Source of the DNA: an uncultured Blautia sp.
GTDB lineage: Bacteria > Bacillota > Clostridia > Lachnospirales > Lachnospiraceae
Direction of reading: 5' to 3'
Length of the DNA: 64,000 bases
Assembly: GCF_934424005.1 (NCBI RefSeq)
Contig: NZ_CAKRXI010000004.1
Coordinates: 38,871-102,870, forward strand
Under the pieces are notes generated by a model. It ran no database searches. It worked only from the letters and a program-made list of their open reading frames with translations, and was not told where the DNA came from. Every line of letters starts with the position of its first letter. The stretch's first letter is position 1. Both the position numbers and the translations under genes were made by a program. Below are positions 26,688-36,576 of the stretch, piece after piece.

Positions 26688-28110
26688 TACAGAGATGGAT
26701 TCCGGAATTCTGTATTTTACTACGATTCTGGATGATATGTGGCGAGGATTTAAGAAGTTTTTCCTCCTGTGTTTTCTGCTTATGGCAGTCTGTGGAGCCG
26801 TTATGTATATGAGAGAAAAGACAAACTATACTCCGGTATATCAGGCATATTCTTCTTTTGTTGTGGAGACTAAGACGGCATACGGATACAATCAGAGCTA
26901 TTCGGATGAAACAACAGCAGGACAGCTCAGTAAAACATTTCCATATATCCTGACCAGTGGCGCACTTTCAGATATTGTGGCAGAAAGTCTCGGGGTTGAT
27001 TCGATACCAGCAAGTATTTCAGCAGAAGCAATTCAAGATACATCAATTTTTACGATCAATGTAACTGCTTCTGATCCCCAGACTGCTTACGATGTGCTGC
27101 AGGCAGTTATCCAATATTATCCGCAGGTTGCAGAATATATTATAGGAGATACACAGCTGACGCTGATGGATGAAAGCGGCATTCCGGAAAAACCACAGAA
27201 TCCGCAGAATTTTACAGGAGCAGTTGCAAAAGGTGTGGCTGTGGGGGCGGTAATTAGTATTTTTCTTTTATTTGTATATGCATCAACAAGAAAAACGGTA
27301 CGAAGGGAAGAGGACCTGAAAAACTATCTGAGTATTGCATATCTTGGAAGTGTGCCAAAATCACATGGAAAAAGACGCAAAAGTAAAAAAACAGTACTTC
27401 TTGACGGGAAAGGAAATACAACGGTTCTTCGGGAAAGCTTCCGAACGATTCGCACGCGAGTGACAAAAAATGCAGAAGAGAATGGAATAAAAAGTCTGAT
27501 CGTGACCAGTGCCATACCCGATGAAGGAAAAACAACAGTGGCAGTAAACCTTGCAATTTCTCTTGCAAAAAAAGGAAAGAAAGTTGCTTTGCTTGATGGA
27601 GATCTCAGACATCCATCTGTTGCATTGTCTATGGGAATTCGGACAAAAAAGTATGGGATTGCAGATGTTCTGAATAAAAAAGCAGATCTCAAATCGGTTA
27701 TGCTCCGCTACGGCGAGTATGAGCTGGACATTCTGCCGGGAAAAGAGATGGTAAAAAACCCAGCCGAACTGATTGGAAACGGATATCTGGAACGGCTGTT
27801 AAAGGTACTTCGCAAAAATTATGATTATGTGATCGTAGATACGCCGCCATGTGGCATGCTTTCGGACGCATCAGCAATTGCCCGTATGACAGATGGAGCA
27901 GTCATGGTAGTACGTCAGGACTCTGCGCGCATAGACAGAATCCTGAACGGAGTAGAAAATATTGCAGATACCGGTGTAAATCTGATCGGGTATGTACTGA
28001 ATGGAACAGAGATGGGAATTACCGGTTATGGATATGGTTACGGATATGGCTACGGGTATGGCTACGGATATGGCTATGGCCATTACGGCTACTATGGGAA
28101 AAAAGGATGA
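26671..28110 (+). CDS. Fused Wzz-type regulator and BY-kinase, second copy, GY-repeat tail
   Basis: A 479-aa paralogue of the previous protein. Membrane segments lie at about 30-50 and 190-210. Walker A is IPDEGKTTVAVNLA, Walker A' VALLDGDLRHPS, Walker B YVIVDTPPC. The C-terminus has nine Gly-Tyr units followed by HYGYYGKKG, 12 Tyr in all. The start is ATG 26671 after GGAGG; ATG 26659 is in frame but contains that ribosome-binding site. It ends in an ATGA overlap with the dehydratase gene. Two complete kinases in tandem suggest hetero-oligomers or divided roles. Confidence 0.92.
   Translation: MGSERSTEMDSGILYFTTILDDMWRGFKKFFLLCFLLMAVCGAVMYMREKTNYTPVYQAYSSFVVETKTAYGYNQSYSDETTAGQLSKTFPYILTSGALSDIVAESLGVDSIPASISAEAIQDTSIFTINVTASDPQTAYDVLQAVIQYYPQVAEYIIGDTQLTLMDESGIPEKPQNPQNFTGAVAKGVAVGAVISIFLLFVYASTRKTVRREEDLKNYLSIAYLGSVPKSHGKRRKSKKTVLLDGKGNTTVLRESFRTIRTRVTKNAEENGIKSLIVTSAIPDEGKTTVAVNLAISLAKKGKKVALLDGDLRHPSVALSMGIRTKKYGIADVLNKKADLKSVMLRYGEYELDILPGKEMVKNPAELIGNGYLERLLKVLRKNYDYVIVDTPPCGMLSDASAIARMTDGAVMVVRQDSARIDRILNGVENIADTGVNLIGYVLNGTEMGITGYGYGYGYGYGYGYGYGYGHYGYYGKKG
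28024..28077 (+). repeat. Nine tandem hexamer units encoding Gly-Tyr
   Basis: Nine GGN-TAY units in a row inside the BY-kinase tail. The units vary in third positions, but a 12-bp GGATATGGCTAC-like period recurs, so slippage or recombination could change the number of Tyr sites without shifting the frame. Confidence 0.85.
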
Positions 28111-30005
28111 AGAGAAAGAAAATAAATTATCAGTTGTTATTGAGAAGAGTCTGCCTGATTGTTTTGGATATCGTATTAATCATTATTTCGTCTCTGATGG
28201 CATTACTTACAAGATTTGAATTTGATATCGAACAGATACCAATAGAATTTTTTGATGTGCTTGTGAGTCATGGTATGTTGATGATTTTTGTGACACTGAT
28301 CGTTTTTGCAGTGTTTCGAATCTACAGCAGTCTGTGGGAATATGCCGGGTTAGAAGAAACTTTCAAGATCATCGATGCAGTTGCTGTTTCATCTCTATGT
28401 GATATGGCAATCGTCGTTGGATTTGGAAAACATCTTCCGCGAAGCTATTATGTGATCCGCACGTTTTATCTGATCGCGCTGGTAGGTGGAAGCAGATTCT
28501 TTTACAGACTGATCCGACTTCGATACCGAAAGAGACAGCATTATTCAATAAAAAAGAAAAAGAAGATCATGCTGATCGGGGCCGGAGAAGCCGGAAGAAC
28601 ATTGATCCAGGAGATTCAGAACAGTCGATATCTGGATCAGAAAATCTGCTGTGTGATTGATGATAACCGTCGTAAGATCGGACGTTATATACTGGGAATC
28701 CGTGTGGTAGGTGACAGGAATGCGATAAAAAGAAGTGTGGAACGCTATGGTATTGAACAGATCATTATTGCGATACCGTCAGCGGGAAGCCGAAAAATTC
28801 GTCCGATTCTGGAAATCTGCAAAGATACGGGATGTGAACTGAAAATCCTTCCGGGAGTGTATCAGCTGGTGAATGGAGAAGTCAATGTCAGTAAACTTCG
28901 TCCGGTAAATATTGAAGATCTTCTTGGACGAGAAGAAATAAATGTCAATATGGATGAGATCATGGATTATGTATCCGGTAAAAAAATCCTTGTGACAGGC
29001 GGGGGTGGGTCAATTGGCAGCGAGCTTTGCCGCCAGATTGCCGCGCACAAACCAGAGCGTCTGATCATATTTGATATATATGAAAACAATGCATATGACA
29101 TTCAGCAGGAACTGAAAATGAAATATCCGAATCTGAAACTGACTGTGCTGATTGGATCGATTCGCGATGAAGAGCGAGTGGATACAGTTCTTGGAAAGTA
29201 TCGACCGGATATCATTTATCACGCTGCTGCACACAAACATGTGCCACTGATGGAGGCAAGTCCGAATGAAGCAATCAAAAATAATGTTCTTGGGACTTAC
29301 AATCTGGTCTTGGCGGCAGACCGCTGGAAAGTAAAAAAATTCGTACAGATCTCTACCGATAAAGCAGTCAATCCGACCAACATCATGGGAGCATCCAAGA
29401 GAGTCTGCGAGATGATCATTCAGAGCTTCAACAGACACTCGAAGACAGATTTTGTGGCTGTCAGGTTTGGAAATGTGCTTGGAAGCAATGGAAGCGTCAT
29501 TCCACTTTTTAAGAAACAGATTGCAGCAGGTGGTCCGGTGACAGTCACCGATCCGGAAATCATCCGATATTTTATGACGATATCCGAAGCAGTTTCACTT
29601 GTCCTTCAGGCAGGCGTCTATGCCAGAGGCGGAGAGATCTTTGTGCTTGATATGGGAGAACCGGTGAAGATCCTGGATCTTGCCAGAAATATGATCCGTC
29701 TTTCAGGATATGTTCCTGAGAAGGATATTGCGATCGAATTTACCGGTCTTCGCCCAGGCGAAAAGCTTTATGAAGAGCTCCTTATGGACGAAGAAGGAAT
29801 GACAGAAACACCAAATAAACTGATTCATATCGGACATCCGATAGATGTTGATGAGGATAAACTTTATTACGCTCTTCAGGTAATGGAAGAAGCAGCAGCA
29901 AATGAGACGGATGACATGCGACTGCTGATGCAGAGTATTGTGTCTACATATCACATAAAGGCAGAGGAAGATCAGGAATGCGAAAACCTTCAGAAAGCTA
30001 TTTAA
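28107..30005 (+). CDS. Membrane nucleotide-sugar 4,6-dehydratase, CapD/PglF type
   Basis: A 632-aa protein. Four membrane segments (about 10-130) and a CoA-binding-like Rossmann region (GAGEAGR, about 150) come before an extended SDR domain. That domain has the NAD-binding motif GGGGSIGSELC (about 297) and STDKAVNPTNIMGASK, where the usual catalytic Tyr position is Met, as in PglF/CapD/FlaA1-like dehydratases. It converts UDP-GlcNAc to a 4-keto-6-deoxy sugar, the precursor of deoxyamino sugars. The matching aminotransferase is not in this window. The open frame extends to 27849, but the ATGA overlap start at 28107 fits the family. Confidence 0.92.
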   Translation: MKRKKINYQLLLRRVCLIVLDIVLIIISSLMALLTRFEFDIEQIPIEFFDVLVSHGMLMIFVTLIVFAVFRIYSSLWEYAGLEETFKIIDAVAVSSLCDMAIVVGFGKHLPRSYYVIRTFYLIALVGGSRFFYRLIRLRYRKRQHYSIKKKKKIMLIGAGEAGRTLIQEIQNSRYLDQKICCVIDDNRRKIGRYILGIRVVGDRNAIKRSVERYGIEQIIIAIPSAGSRKIRPILEICKDTGCELKILPGVYQLVNGEVNVSKLRPVNIEDLLGREEINVNMDEIMDYVSGKKILVTGGGGSIGSELCRQIAAHKPERLIIFDIYENNAYDIQQELKMKYPNLKLTVLIGSIRDEERVDTVLGKYRPDIIYHAAAHKHVPLMEASPNEAIKNNVLGTYNLVLAADRWKVKKFVQISTDKAVNPTNIMGASKRVCEMIIQSFNRHSKTDFVAVRFGNVLGSNGSVIPLFKKQIAAGGPVTVTDPEIIRYFMTISEAVSLVLQAGVYARGGEIFVLDMGEPVKILDLARNMIRLSGYVPEKDIAIEFTGLRPGEKLYEELLMDEEGMTETPNKLIHIGHPIDVDEDKLYYALQVMEEAAANETDDMRLLMQSIVSTYHIKAEEDQECENLQKAI

Positions 30006-31705
30006 AACTGAAAAAAGCGACCGATAAAATTCTGTCAGGTGCAGGACTGGTGGTTCTTTCACCGATATTTGCCGGTATTGCGATTGCAATCAAGCTGGAA
30101 GATGGAATTACTGCACCGGTATTTTTTAAGCAAAAGCGGGTAGGAATCCACAAGAGTCATTTTATGCTTTACAAATTTCGAAGTATGCAGACTGATACTC
30201 CACATGATACACCGACCCATTTGCTGACAGATCCGGAACAGTATCTGACCGGAACAGGCAGGTGGCTTCGAAAAACCAGTCTGGATGAATTGCCACAGCT
30301 ACTGAATATTTTTCAGGGAGATATGGCACTGGTCGGACCAAGACCTGCACTCTGGAATCAATATGATCTTCTGGAAGAACGCGATAAATATGGAGCAAAT
30401 GATGTATGTCCGGGATTGACAGGATGGGCACAGATTCATGGAAGAGATGAGCTGGAAATAAGTGAAAAAGCAAGACTTGATGGCTATTATGTGAAACATC
30501 TGAATCTATTTATGGATATTCGATGCATTCTCGGAACAATCAGATCTGTGTTGAAAAGTGAAGGCGTCGTAGAAGGCGGCACCGGAGCAAGGCGCATGCA
30601 GAACTGTAATAAAAAGAAACTGTTGATCGTGACGAACCATTCGTACATGTTGTATCGCTTCCGAAAAGAACTGATTCAGAGACTGCTGGAAGAATATGAA
30701 GTTGTGATCAGTGCACCATTTGTCGGACATGAAGATGATCTGCAGAAAATGGGCGCGCGTTGTATTGAAACAGAAGTTGATCGTAGAAGTGTAAACCCGG
30801 TTACAGATATGAAGCTTCTGCGTACATATAAAAAGGTGTTGAAAAGAGAAAAACCGGATCTGGTACTTACTTATTCGATCAAACCGAATATTTATGCAGG
30901 GTATTTGTGTGGAAAGATGAAGATTCCATTTTGGGCAAATATACAGGGACTTGGAACTGCTTTCCAGAAACCGGTTCTATCTGGAATTGTTACACAGATG
31001 TATCGGATCGCATTTCAGAGAGTAGAAAAAGTCTTCTTCGAAAACCAGGAGAATGCAGCTGAATTCAGAAAGAGAAAGATTCTAAAAGAGGAGCAGAAAG
31101 TAATTCTTAATGGAGCAGGAATCAATCTGGAAGAATATAGATATTGTCTTTATCCGGACAATGATAAAATCCATTTTCTGTATCTTGGTAGAATCATGAG
31201 AGAAAAAGGAATAGATGAGCTGTTTGAGGCGGCAGAAAGACTGCAAAGAGAAGGCATTGAATTTGTACTGGATCTGGTCGGCTTTTTTGAAGATGAGTAT
31301 AAAAATCAGGTTGAACATCTTCAGAAAGAAGGAATTGTAAGATTTTATGGATTTCAGGAAAATCCGAAACCTTATTATGCACAGACAGATTGTGTGGTTC
31401 TTCCAAGTTATCACGAAGGTATGAGTAATGTACTTCTGGAGGCAGCAGCCACCGGAAGAGCTGTCATTACAACCGATATTCCGGGATGTCGTGAAGCTGT
31501 TGACAATGGAAAAAGTGGCATGCTCTGCAAGGTCAGAAACAGTAACAGTCTGTACAAAGCCATGAAGAGATTTACTGAACTGCCCCGTGTGAAACGGGAA
31601 GAAATTGGAAAAGCAGGGCGGGCAAAAATGAAACAGGAATTTGATAAAAACAAAGTGGTTGAAGAAACTGTGAATGTATTGAAACAGGAAAGAGGAATGA
31701 AATGA
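29978..31705 (+). CDS. Fusion of initiating sugar-phosphate transferase and GT4 glycosyltransferase
   Basis: 575 aa with two complete enzymes in one frame. Residues 1-205 are a monotopic phosphoglycosyl transferase (bacterial sugar transferase, PglC/WcaJ small form) with KFRSM, SLDELPQ and GPRPAL, which loads the first sugar phosphate on undecaprenyl phosphate. Residues about 207-575 are a GT4 enzyme with KKLLIVTNHSYM, a PglA-like IQGLGTAF segment, GAGINLEEY and the EGMSNVLLEAAATG donor site. The join is at about 30590, where GGAGCAAGGCGC-ATG resembles the start of a former separate gene. A fused enzyme could pass the lipid-linked sugar from step one to step two. Confidence 0.88.
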   Translation: MRKPSESYLKLKKATDKILSGAGLVVLSPIFAGIAIAIKLEDGITAPVFFKQKRVGIHKSHFMLYKFRSMQTDTPHDTPTHLLTDPEQYLTGTGRWLRKTSLDELPQLLNIFQGDMALVGPRPALWNQYDLLEERDKYGANDVCPGLTGWAQIHGRDELEISEKARLDGYYVKHLNLFMDIRCILGTIRSVLKSEGVVEGGTGARRMQNCNKKKLLIVTNHSYMLYRFRKELIQRLLEEYEVVISAPFVGHEDDLQKMGARCIETEVDRRSVNPVTDMKLLRTYKKVLKREKPDLVLTYSIKPNIYAGYLCGKMKIPFWANIQGLGTAFQKPVLSGIVTQMYRIAFQRVEKVFFENQENAAEFRKRKILKEEQKVILNGAGINLEEYRYCLYPDNDKIHFLYLGRIMREKGIDELFEAAERLQREGIEFVLDLVGFFEDEYKNQVEHLQKEGIVRFYGFQENPKPYYAQTDCVVLPSYHEGMSNVLLEAAATGRAVITTDIPGCREAVDNGKSGMLCKVRNSNSLYKAMKRFTELPRVKREEIGKAGRAKMKQEFDKNKVVEETVNVLKQERGMK

Positions 31706-32808
31706 CACTGACAAATTACTGGTGGCTGCTGATCTGGCTGTTTACTGGCGGAATCGTACTTGCATTATATTTTCCCAAACACCGCGAAATGGTATGCGGA
31801 AAGATGGAAACAAGATGGGGCATTGTACCAGCGGTACTGATGGCAGTGCCATATATTGTTTGGGCCGGGTATCGAAGTGATGCGTTTGGAGATACGGCAG
31901 CGTATAGAGAATCTTTCAAGAATGCACCTTCCTCTCTGGCAGAAATAGGCTCTTACATGAATACGATTACCAAGGATAAAGGATTTTATTGGGTATCAGC
32001 TGTACTTAAGAGCATCACTAATACAAGTGATAAAGGCTATTTTTTTCTTATGGCCGCTTTCCAGATATTGATTTTGGTATGGCTTTTTCGAAAATATTCA
32101 TCTATGTATTGGATGAGCTTTTTCTTATTTATAGCTTCTACCGACTATCTGTCCTGGGTTCATAATGGCATGAGGCAGTTTATGGCAGTAACAATAATTC
32201 TGCTTGCAACTCCGTTCATGATCAGGAGAAAATACATACCGGCAGTTCTTCTGATACTTCTGGCATCTACGATGCATCAGTCGGCACTTCTGATGCTGCC
32301 GTTTATGCTTATAGCTCAGGGAAAGCCATGGAATAAAAGAACGCTGTTGTTTCTGGTAACAACTCTGCTGATAATTATTTATATAGGAAAATTTACAACG
32401 ATTCTTGATAATGCCATGCAGGAAACACAGTATGCGAATATGGTTAGTGACTGGACAAGCTGGCAGGATGATGGGACAAGCCCTCTGCGAGTTCTAGTCT
32501 ATTTAATTCCAGCGATATTCTCTTTTGTTGGACTGAAGTTTATACAGCAGGAGAACAATCCTGTGATTAACTTTTGTACGAATATGGCCATAATATCTGC
32601 CGGAGTGTATCTGGTTTCTATGGTGACAAGTGGAATTTTTATCGGAAGGCTTCCGATATATGTTTCCCTATATGGATATATTTTGTTGCCGTGGGAGATT
32701 GAGCATATATTTATGAAAAAATCTTCCAGATTGCTTTTTACATCATCGGTTATGGCATATTGTATGTTCTTTTACTATCAAATGCATTATGCGTGGGGGA
32801 TGATATGA
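31702..32808 (+). CDS. EpsG-like polysaccharide polymerase (Wzy role)
   Basis: A 368-aa membrane protein with roughly ten hydrophobic segments and the EpsG-family signatures GYRSDAFGDTAAYRESF near residue 52 and HNGMRQFMAVTI. EpsG proteins take the place of Wzy polymerases that join repeat units outside the membrane. It starts in an ATGA overlap with the fusion gene, and the next GT2 gene starts in a 4-base overlap with its end. It is the last gene before the strongly AT-rich part of the locus. Confidence 0.85.
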   Translation: MTLTNYWWLLIWLFTGGIVLALYFPKHREMVCGKMETRWGIVPAVLMAVPYIVWAGYRSDAFGDTAAYRESFKNAPSSLAEIGSYMNTITKDKGFYWVSAVLKSITNTSDKGYFFLMAAFQILILVWLFRKYSSMYWMSFFLFIASTDYLSWVHNGMRQFMAVTIILLATPFMIRRKYIPAVLLILLASTMHQSALLMLPFMLIAQGKPWNKRTLLFLVTTLLIIIYIGKFTTILDNAMQETQYANMVSDWTSWQDDGTSPLRVLVYLIPAIFSFVGLKFIQQENNPVINFCTNMAIISAGVYLVSMVTSGIFIGRLPIYVSLYGYILLPWEIEHIFMKKSSRLLFTSSVMAYCMFFYYQMHYAWGMI

Positions 32809-33869
32809 TAGAAACTATTGTGGATATACCTTGCATAAGTATTATTATTCCGGTTTATAACACTAAAAAGTATCTGGCGAAGTGTTTGGATTCTGTATGT
32901 GGTCAGACATATAAAAATCTTGAGATTATCGTGATTAATGATGGAAGCACTGATAAATCAGAAATTATTTTAGAAGAATATGCGCAAAGAGACCGTAGGA
33001 TTCATATTATTACGCAGAAAAATCAAGGAATATCTGCTGCAAGAAACAGAGGACTAGAGTACTCGCAAGGGAAATATGTGATGTTTTTGGACAGCGATGA
33101 TTGGATTGATAAAAACACATGCAGCAAGGCTGTTCAGGTTATGAACGATATGGCAGCAGAGGTTGTTTTATGGTCATATACAAGAGAGTATAAACAAGCT
33201 TCAAAGCCAGTATATTTATTCGGAGATAAAACTTATATATGGAATGAATCCCATATAAAGGAATTATATAAGCAAATGATTGGACCGGATAAGGAACAAC
33301 TGAGAGTTGCTCAGAGAATAGATTCTCTTATTACAGTATGGGGGAAATTATATCGAAAATCAATTATTAAGGAAAACCGTTTTGTTGATACTAAAATAAT
33401 CAGAACAGAGGACACTTTGTTTAATATTCAGGTATTTTCAAAAGTAAAATGTGCTGTGTATATTCCAAATATTTTTTCTCATTATCGTAAAACGAATCAA
33501 AGTTCGTTTACCAGAAAATATAAAGGTCAGTTGGTATATCAATGGCAGGAATTATATCGAAGAATAAAAACACAACTGGATTTTGAAAATGCATCGCCGG
33601 AATATTACCAGGCATTGAGTAATCGAATTGCGCTTGGTTTAATAGGGATTAGTCTGAATTTGGCAGAAGATGGCAGATTAAACTTTACTCAAAAAAGAAG
33701 AGAATTAAAAAAAATTCTTCAAATGTCGCATTATCAAGAAGCATTGGCGTTGCTTCCGATGAAATTTTTTCCAATACATTGGAAAGTTTTTTTTTACTGC
33801 GCAAAATGGAAATGGACATTTGTACTCGTGGTATTGTCACTGATAATGAATCAAATGAGAGGCTGGTAG
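32805..33869 (+). CDS. Family 2 glycosyltransferase
   Basis: A 354-aa GT-A enzyme. ISIIIPVYNTKKYLAKCLDS opens the nucleotide-binding fold, VINDGSTD and FLDSDDWID are the two Asp motifs, and the C-terminal third is variable. It adds one sugar to the lipid-linked repeat unit in the cytoplasm. I use ATG 32805, which overlaps the polymerase stop. From here on codons become markedly more A/T-rich. Confidence 0.92.
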   Translation: MIETIVDIPCISIIIPVYNTKKYLAKCLDSVCGQTYKNLEIIVINDGSTDKSEIILEEYAQRDRRIHIITQKNQGISAARNRGLEYSQGKYVMFLDSDDWIDKNTCSKAVQVMNDMAAEVVLWSYTREYKQASKPVYLFGDKTYIWNESHIKELYKQMIGPDKEQLRVAQRIDSLITVWGKLYRKSIIKENRFVDTKIIRTEDTLFNIQVFSKVKCAVYIPNIFSHYRKTNQSSFTRKYKGQLVYQWQELYRRIKTQLDFENASPEYYQALSNRIALGLIGISLNLAEDGRLNFTQKRRELKKILQMSHYQEALALLPMKFFPIHWKVFFYCAKWKWTFVLVVLSLIMNQMRGW

Positions 33870-33875
33870 CATGAA

Positions 33876-34703
33876 ATGTCGAAAATAAAGTCTGAACCTA
33901 AAGTTTCAATCATTATGGGAATTTATAATTGTGCAGATACATTGGAAAGTGCTGTAAATTCTATTTTGGAGCAATCTTTTACTGATTGGGAATTTATTAT
34001 GTGTGACGATGGTTCAACAGATCAGACTTTAAGTATAGCAAGACAATATGGTAAAAAATATCCTGAAAAGTTTATTGTACTGCAAAATAAAAAGAATCAA
34101 GGTTTGAATTATACCTTGAATCGTTGTTTGAAATATGCAAAGGGAGAATACATAGCACGTATGGATGGAGACGATTTGTCGTTGCCACATCGTTTGGAGA
34201 AAGAAATAGAATTTCTGGATAAGAATCCAGAATATGCAATTGTAAGTACACCAATGATTTATTTTGATGAGGAAGGCGAATGGGGAATAGGGAAGGCAAT
34301 AGAAAGTCCTCAACTCAGAGATTTTGTTTTTCATCCGCCGTTTCATTGCCATGCGCCGTGTATGATTCGCAAAGAAGCATACGAAAGTGTTGGAGGATAT
34401 ACGGTTGATAAAATGTTCTTGAGATATGAAGACTGTAATTTATGGTATAAGCTTTATGCTAAAGGATACAGAGGATATAACTTGCAGGAACCGTTGTACA
34501 AGATGAGAGATGATCGAAATGCATATCATCGTCGAACCCCTTTGACAAGAATACGCGGAGTGTATGTACAGATGACTGGATTTCGTATGGTCCAGATGCC
34601 GTTGAAGTATTATCCATATCTTGGAATTGAGTTTGTAAAGGATTTGTTGATTATTATTATGCCTGAAAAAATATATATGAAGTTACATAAAAAACGGAAA
34701 TAA
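33876..34703 (+). CDS. Family 2 glycosyltransferase, short form
   Basis: A 275-aa GT2 enzyme with KVSIIMGIYNCADTLESAV, CDDGSTD and ARMDGDDLSLP, and an acceptor segment with YEDCNLWYKL. The gene starts 7 bases after the preceding stop, without a strong ribosome-binding site, so it depends on coupling. Sugar and linkage unknown. Confidence 0.9.
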   Translation: MSKIKSEPKVSIIMGIYNCADTLESAVNSILEQSFTDWEFIMCDDGSTDQTLSIARQYGKKYPEKFIVLQNKKNQGLNYTLNRCLKYAKGEYIARMDGDDLSLPHRLEKEIEFLDKNPEYAIVSTPMIYFDEEGEWGIGKAIESPQLRDFVFHPPFHCHAPCMIRKEAYESVGGYTVDKMFLRYEDCNLWYKLYAKGYRGYNLQEPLYKMRDDRNAYHRRTPLTRIRGVYVQMTGFRMVQMPLKYYPYLGIEFVKDLLIIIMPEKIYMKLHKKRK

Positions 34704-34745
34704 ACAAGAAAACTGAAATAAGAGAAGAGGAAACGCAGGAAAAAA

Positions 34746-35852
34746 ATGAAGAAAATTTTATTTTTAATTCATGATCTTGGGCAAGGTGGTGCTGAAAAGG
34801 TGCTTGTGAATTTAGTTAACCATCTGGATCGTTCAAAATTTGATATTTCTATTACGGTACTATTTGGTGGTGGTGTAAATGAACAGTTTCTTGCTCCAGA
34901 TATTCACTTTAACGTTGTGTTTCCTAAGAAATTGCCTGGGAACAGTAAGCTAATGAAGTTATTGACGCCAGAACAGCTTCATCAATTGTGCGTGAAAGAA
35001 TACTATGATATTGAGATTTCTTATCTGGAGGGTACTTCTGCACGGGTAATAAGTGGATGTCGGAATCCGAGCATAAAATTGGTCGGTTGGATTCATGTTG
35101 AGCAACATACGATGAAAGCACTTGCAGCATCTTTTCGTAGTGTGCGAGAGGCGAAAAAGTGTTATGGTCGATTTAATCAAATGATATGTGTTTCGGAATT
35201 TGTAAAAAACGATTTCTATTCGATTCTTGATTATCGGAAACCTTGTGATGTTCTTTATAATACGGTAGAGTCGGAAGCAATACTATACAAATCAAGGGAA
35301 CCTGCACCAGAATTAAAGAGTGATGGGGAGATAAAACTTATTGCGGTTGGCACTCTGAAGGAATCGAAAGGATACGATCGTTTATTATGCATTATCAAGA
35401 AACTTCGAGAAAAAAAATATCCAATTTGTCTATATATTTTAGGAATTGGACCATTGCAGAATTCTCTGGAACGTTATGTACAGGAGAATGATTTAGAAAA
35501 ATCAGTCTGTTTTTTAGGGTATCAGACAAATCCATATAAATATATGGCAAAGTGTGATCTCTTTGTTTGCGCCAGTCATGCAGAAGGCTTTTCCACTGCA
35601 ACAACTGAGGCTCTAATTTTAGGGGTTCCAGTTTGTACTGTAGAAGTGTCTGGAATGAGAGAAATGCTGGGAGAAAGTGTGTATGGTTTAATTACAGATA
35701 ATTCAGAGGAAGCCCTATATCGGGGAATTAAGAGTTTGCTAGATGCACCAGAGATACTTTTTAATTATAAGAAACAGGCGCAAGTTAGAGGAAGGTCTTT
35801 TAGCACAAAAGAAACCGTAAAGGCCGTTGAAAAAATGTTGGTGAGTGTATAG
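34746..35852 (+). CDS. Family 4 glycosyltransferase
   Basis: A 368-aa GT-B enzyme. The N-terminus KKILFLIHDLGQGGAEKVL is the GT4 acceptor-side loop, and the C-terminal domain has GTLKESKGYDRLL and HAEGFSTATTEALILG, the donor-binding segment with its conserved Glu. It adds a sugar with retention of configuration in most family members. AGAGGAAACGCAGG precedes the ATG. Confidence 0.92.
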   Translation: MKKILFLIHDLGQGGAEKVLVNLVNHLDRSKFDISITVLFGGGVNEQFLAPDIHFNVVFPKKLPGNSKLMKLLTPEQLHQLCVKEYYDIEISYLEGTSARVISGCRNPSIKLVGWIHVEQHTMKALAASFRSVREAKKCYGRFNQMICVSEFVKNDFYSILDYRKPCDVLYNTVESEAILYKSREPAPELKSDGEIKLIAVGTLKESKGYDRLLCIIKKLREKKYPICLYILGIGPLQNSLERYVQENDLEKSVCFLGYQTNPYKYMAKCDLFVCASHAEGFSTATTEALILGVPVCTVEVSGMREMLGESVYGLITDNSEEALYRGIKSLLDAPEILFNYKKQAQVRGRSFSTKETVKAVEKMLVSV

Positions 35853-35865
35853 GGAGTAATTTAGT

Positions 35866-36546
35866 ATGGATATAAAAATCAAGATAAAGAATGCAGTGTC
35901 AAACTATAATCCATTTGCAATCAACCATAGAAATCGAATGAGAAAGATTCTGGTGAATCGAGATTTTTCTTTCATTTGTCCGAACTGTCTGGGTGGAATG
36001 CTGCTTCATGATTTGGGACTACCGTTTTTGTCCCCTACAGTAAATCTCATGATACACCAGCGTGAGTTTGTTAAATTCGTTCTTAATATTGATTATTACT
36101 TATCTCAGAAACTATGTTTTTATAGTGATCCATATTATGTGTGTCCTTGTGCAAAAGTTGGAGAAGGTCATAGAACAGTTACTATTCATTTTACTCATTA
36201 TGCAAACCAGGAAGAGGCAGAAGCCTGCTGGAAAAAGCGTATTTCTCGTATCAGTTATGATAATCTTTTCGTGTTTGCAATGGAAAAAGATGGGATGACT
36301 AAGGAGGATATTCTTAAGCTTGGATTGTTGAAGGTGCGTGGATTGGTTGTTTTTACCGCACATGACTATCCAGACATTCCATACACCTGTTTTATCTCCA
36401 AATATCAGAATCAAGGCATGGTTGGAAATATTCTGGTGCGTTCTTATTTGAATGATAAAAAAGAGTATGAATCTTATTTTGACTTTGTGAAATGGTTTAA
36501 TGAGGCAAATGGGGAAAATTATAATTGCAGGCCATATTGCCTGTGA
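35866..36546 (+). CDS. DUF1919-type exopolysaccharide protein
   Basis: A 226-aa protein with DFSFICPNCLGGMLLHDLGLPFLSP-like features near the N-terminus (FICPNCLGG, LGLPFLSPT) and a middle SRISYDNLFVFAMEKDG, matching DUF1919 proteins found in capsule loci. The activity of this family is not established; it may be a transferase of non-sugar groups. AGGGAGTAA precedes ATG 35866. Confidence 0.8.
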   Translation: MDIKIKIKNAVSNYNPFAINHRNRMRKILVNRDFSFICPNCLGGMLLHDLGLPFLSPTVNLMIHQREFVKFVLNIDYYLSQKLCFYSDPYYVCPCAKVGEGHRTVTIHFTHYANQEEAEACWKKRISRISYDNLFVFAMEKDGMTKEDILKLGLLKVRGLVVFTAHDYPDIPYTCFISKYQNQGMVGNILVRSYLNDKKEYESYFDFVKWFNEANGENYNCRPYCL

Positions 36547-36576
36547 TATGAAGACAAAGTGTAAGGAGTAAACGTA

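Noticed and set aside
28647..29438. Minus-strand open frames opposite the dehydratase gene.
   Set aside because: The plus strand encodes a full, well-conserved enzyme with start overlap; the reverse frames are Cys/Phe/Ile-rich shadows.
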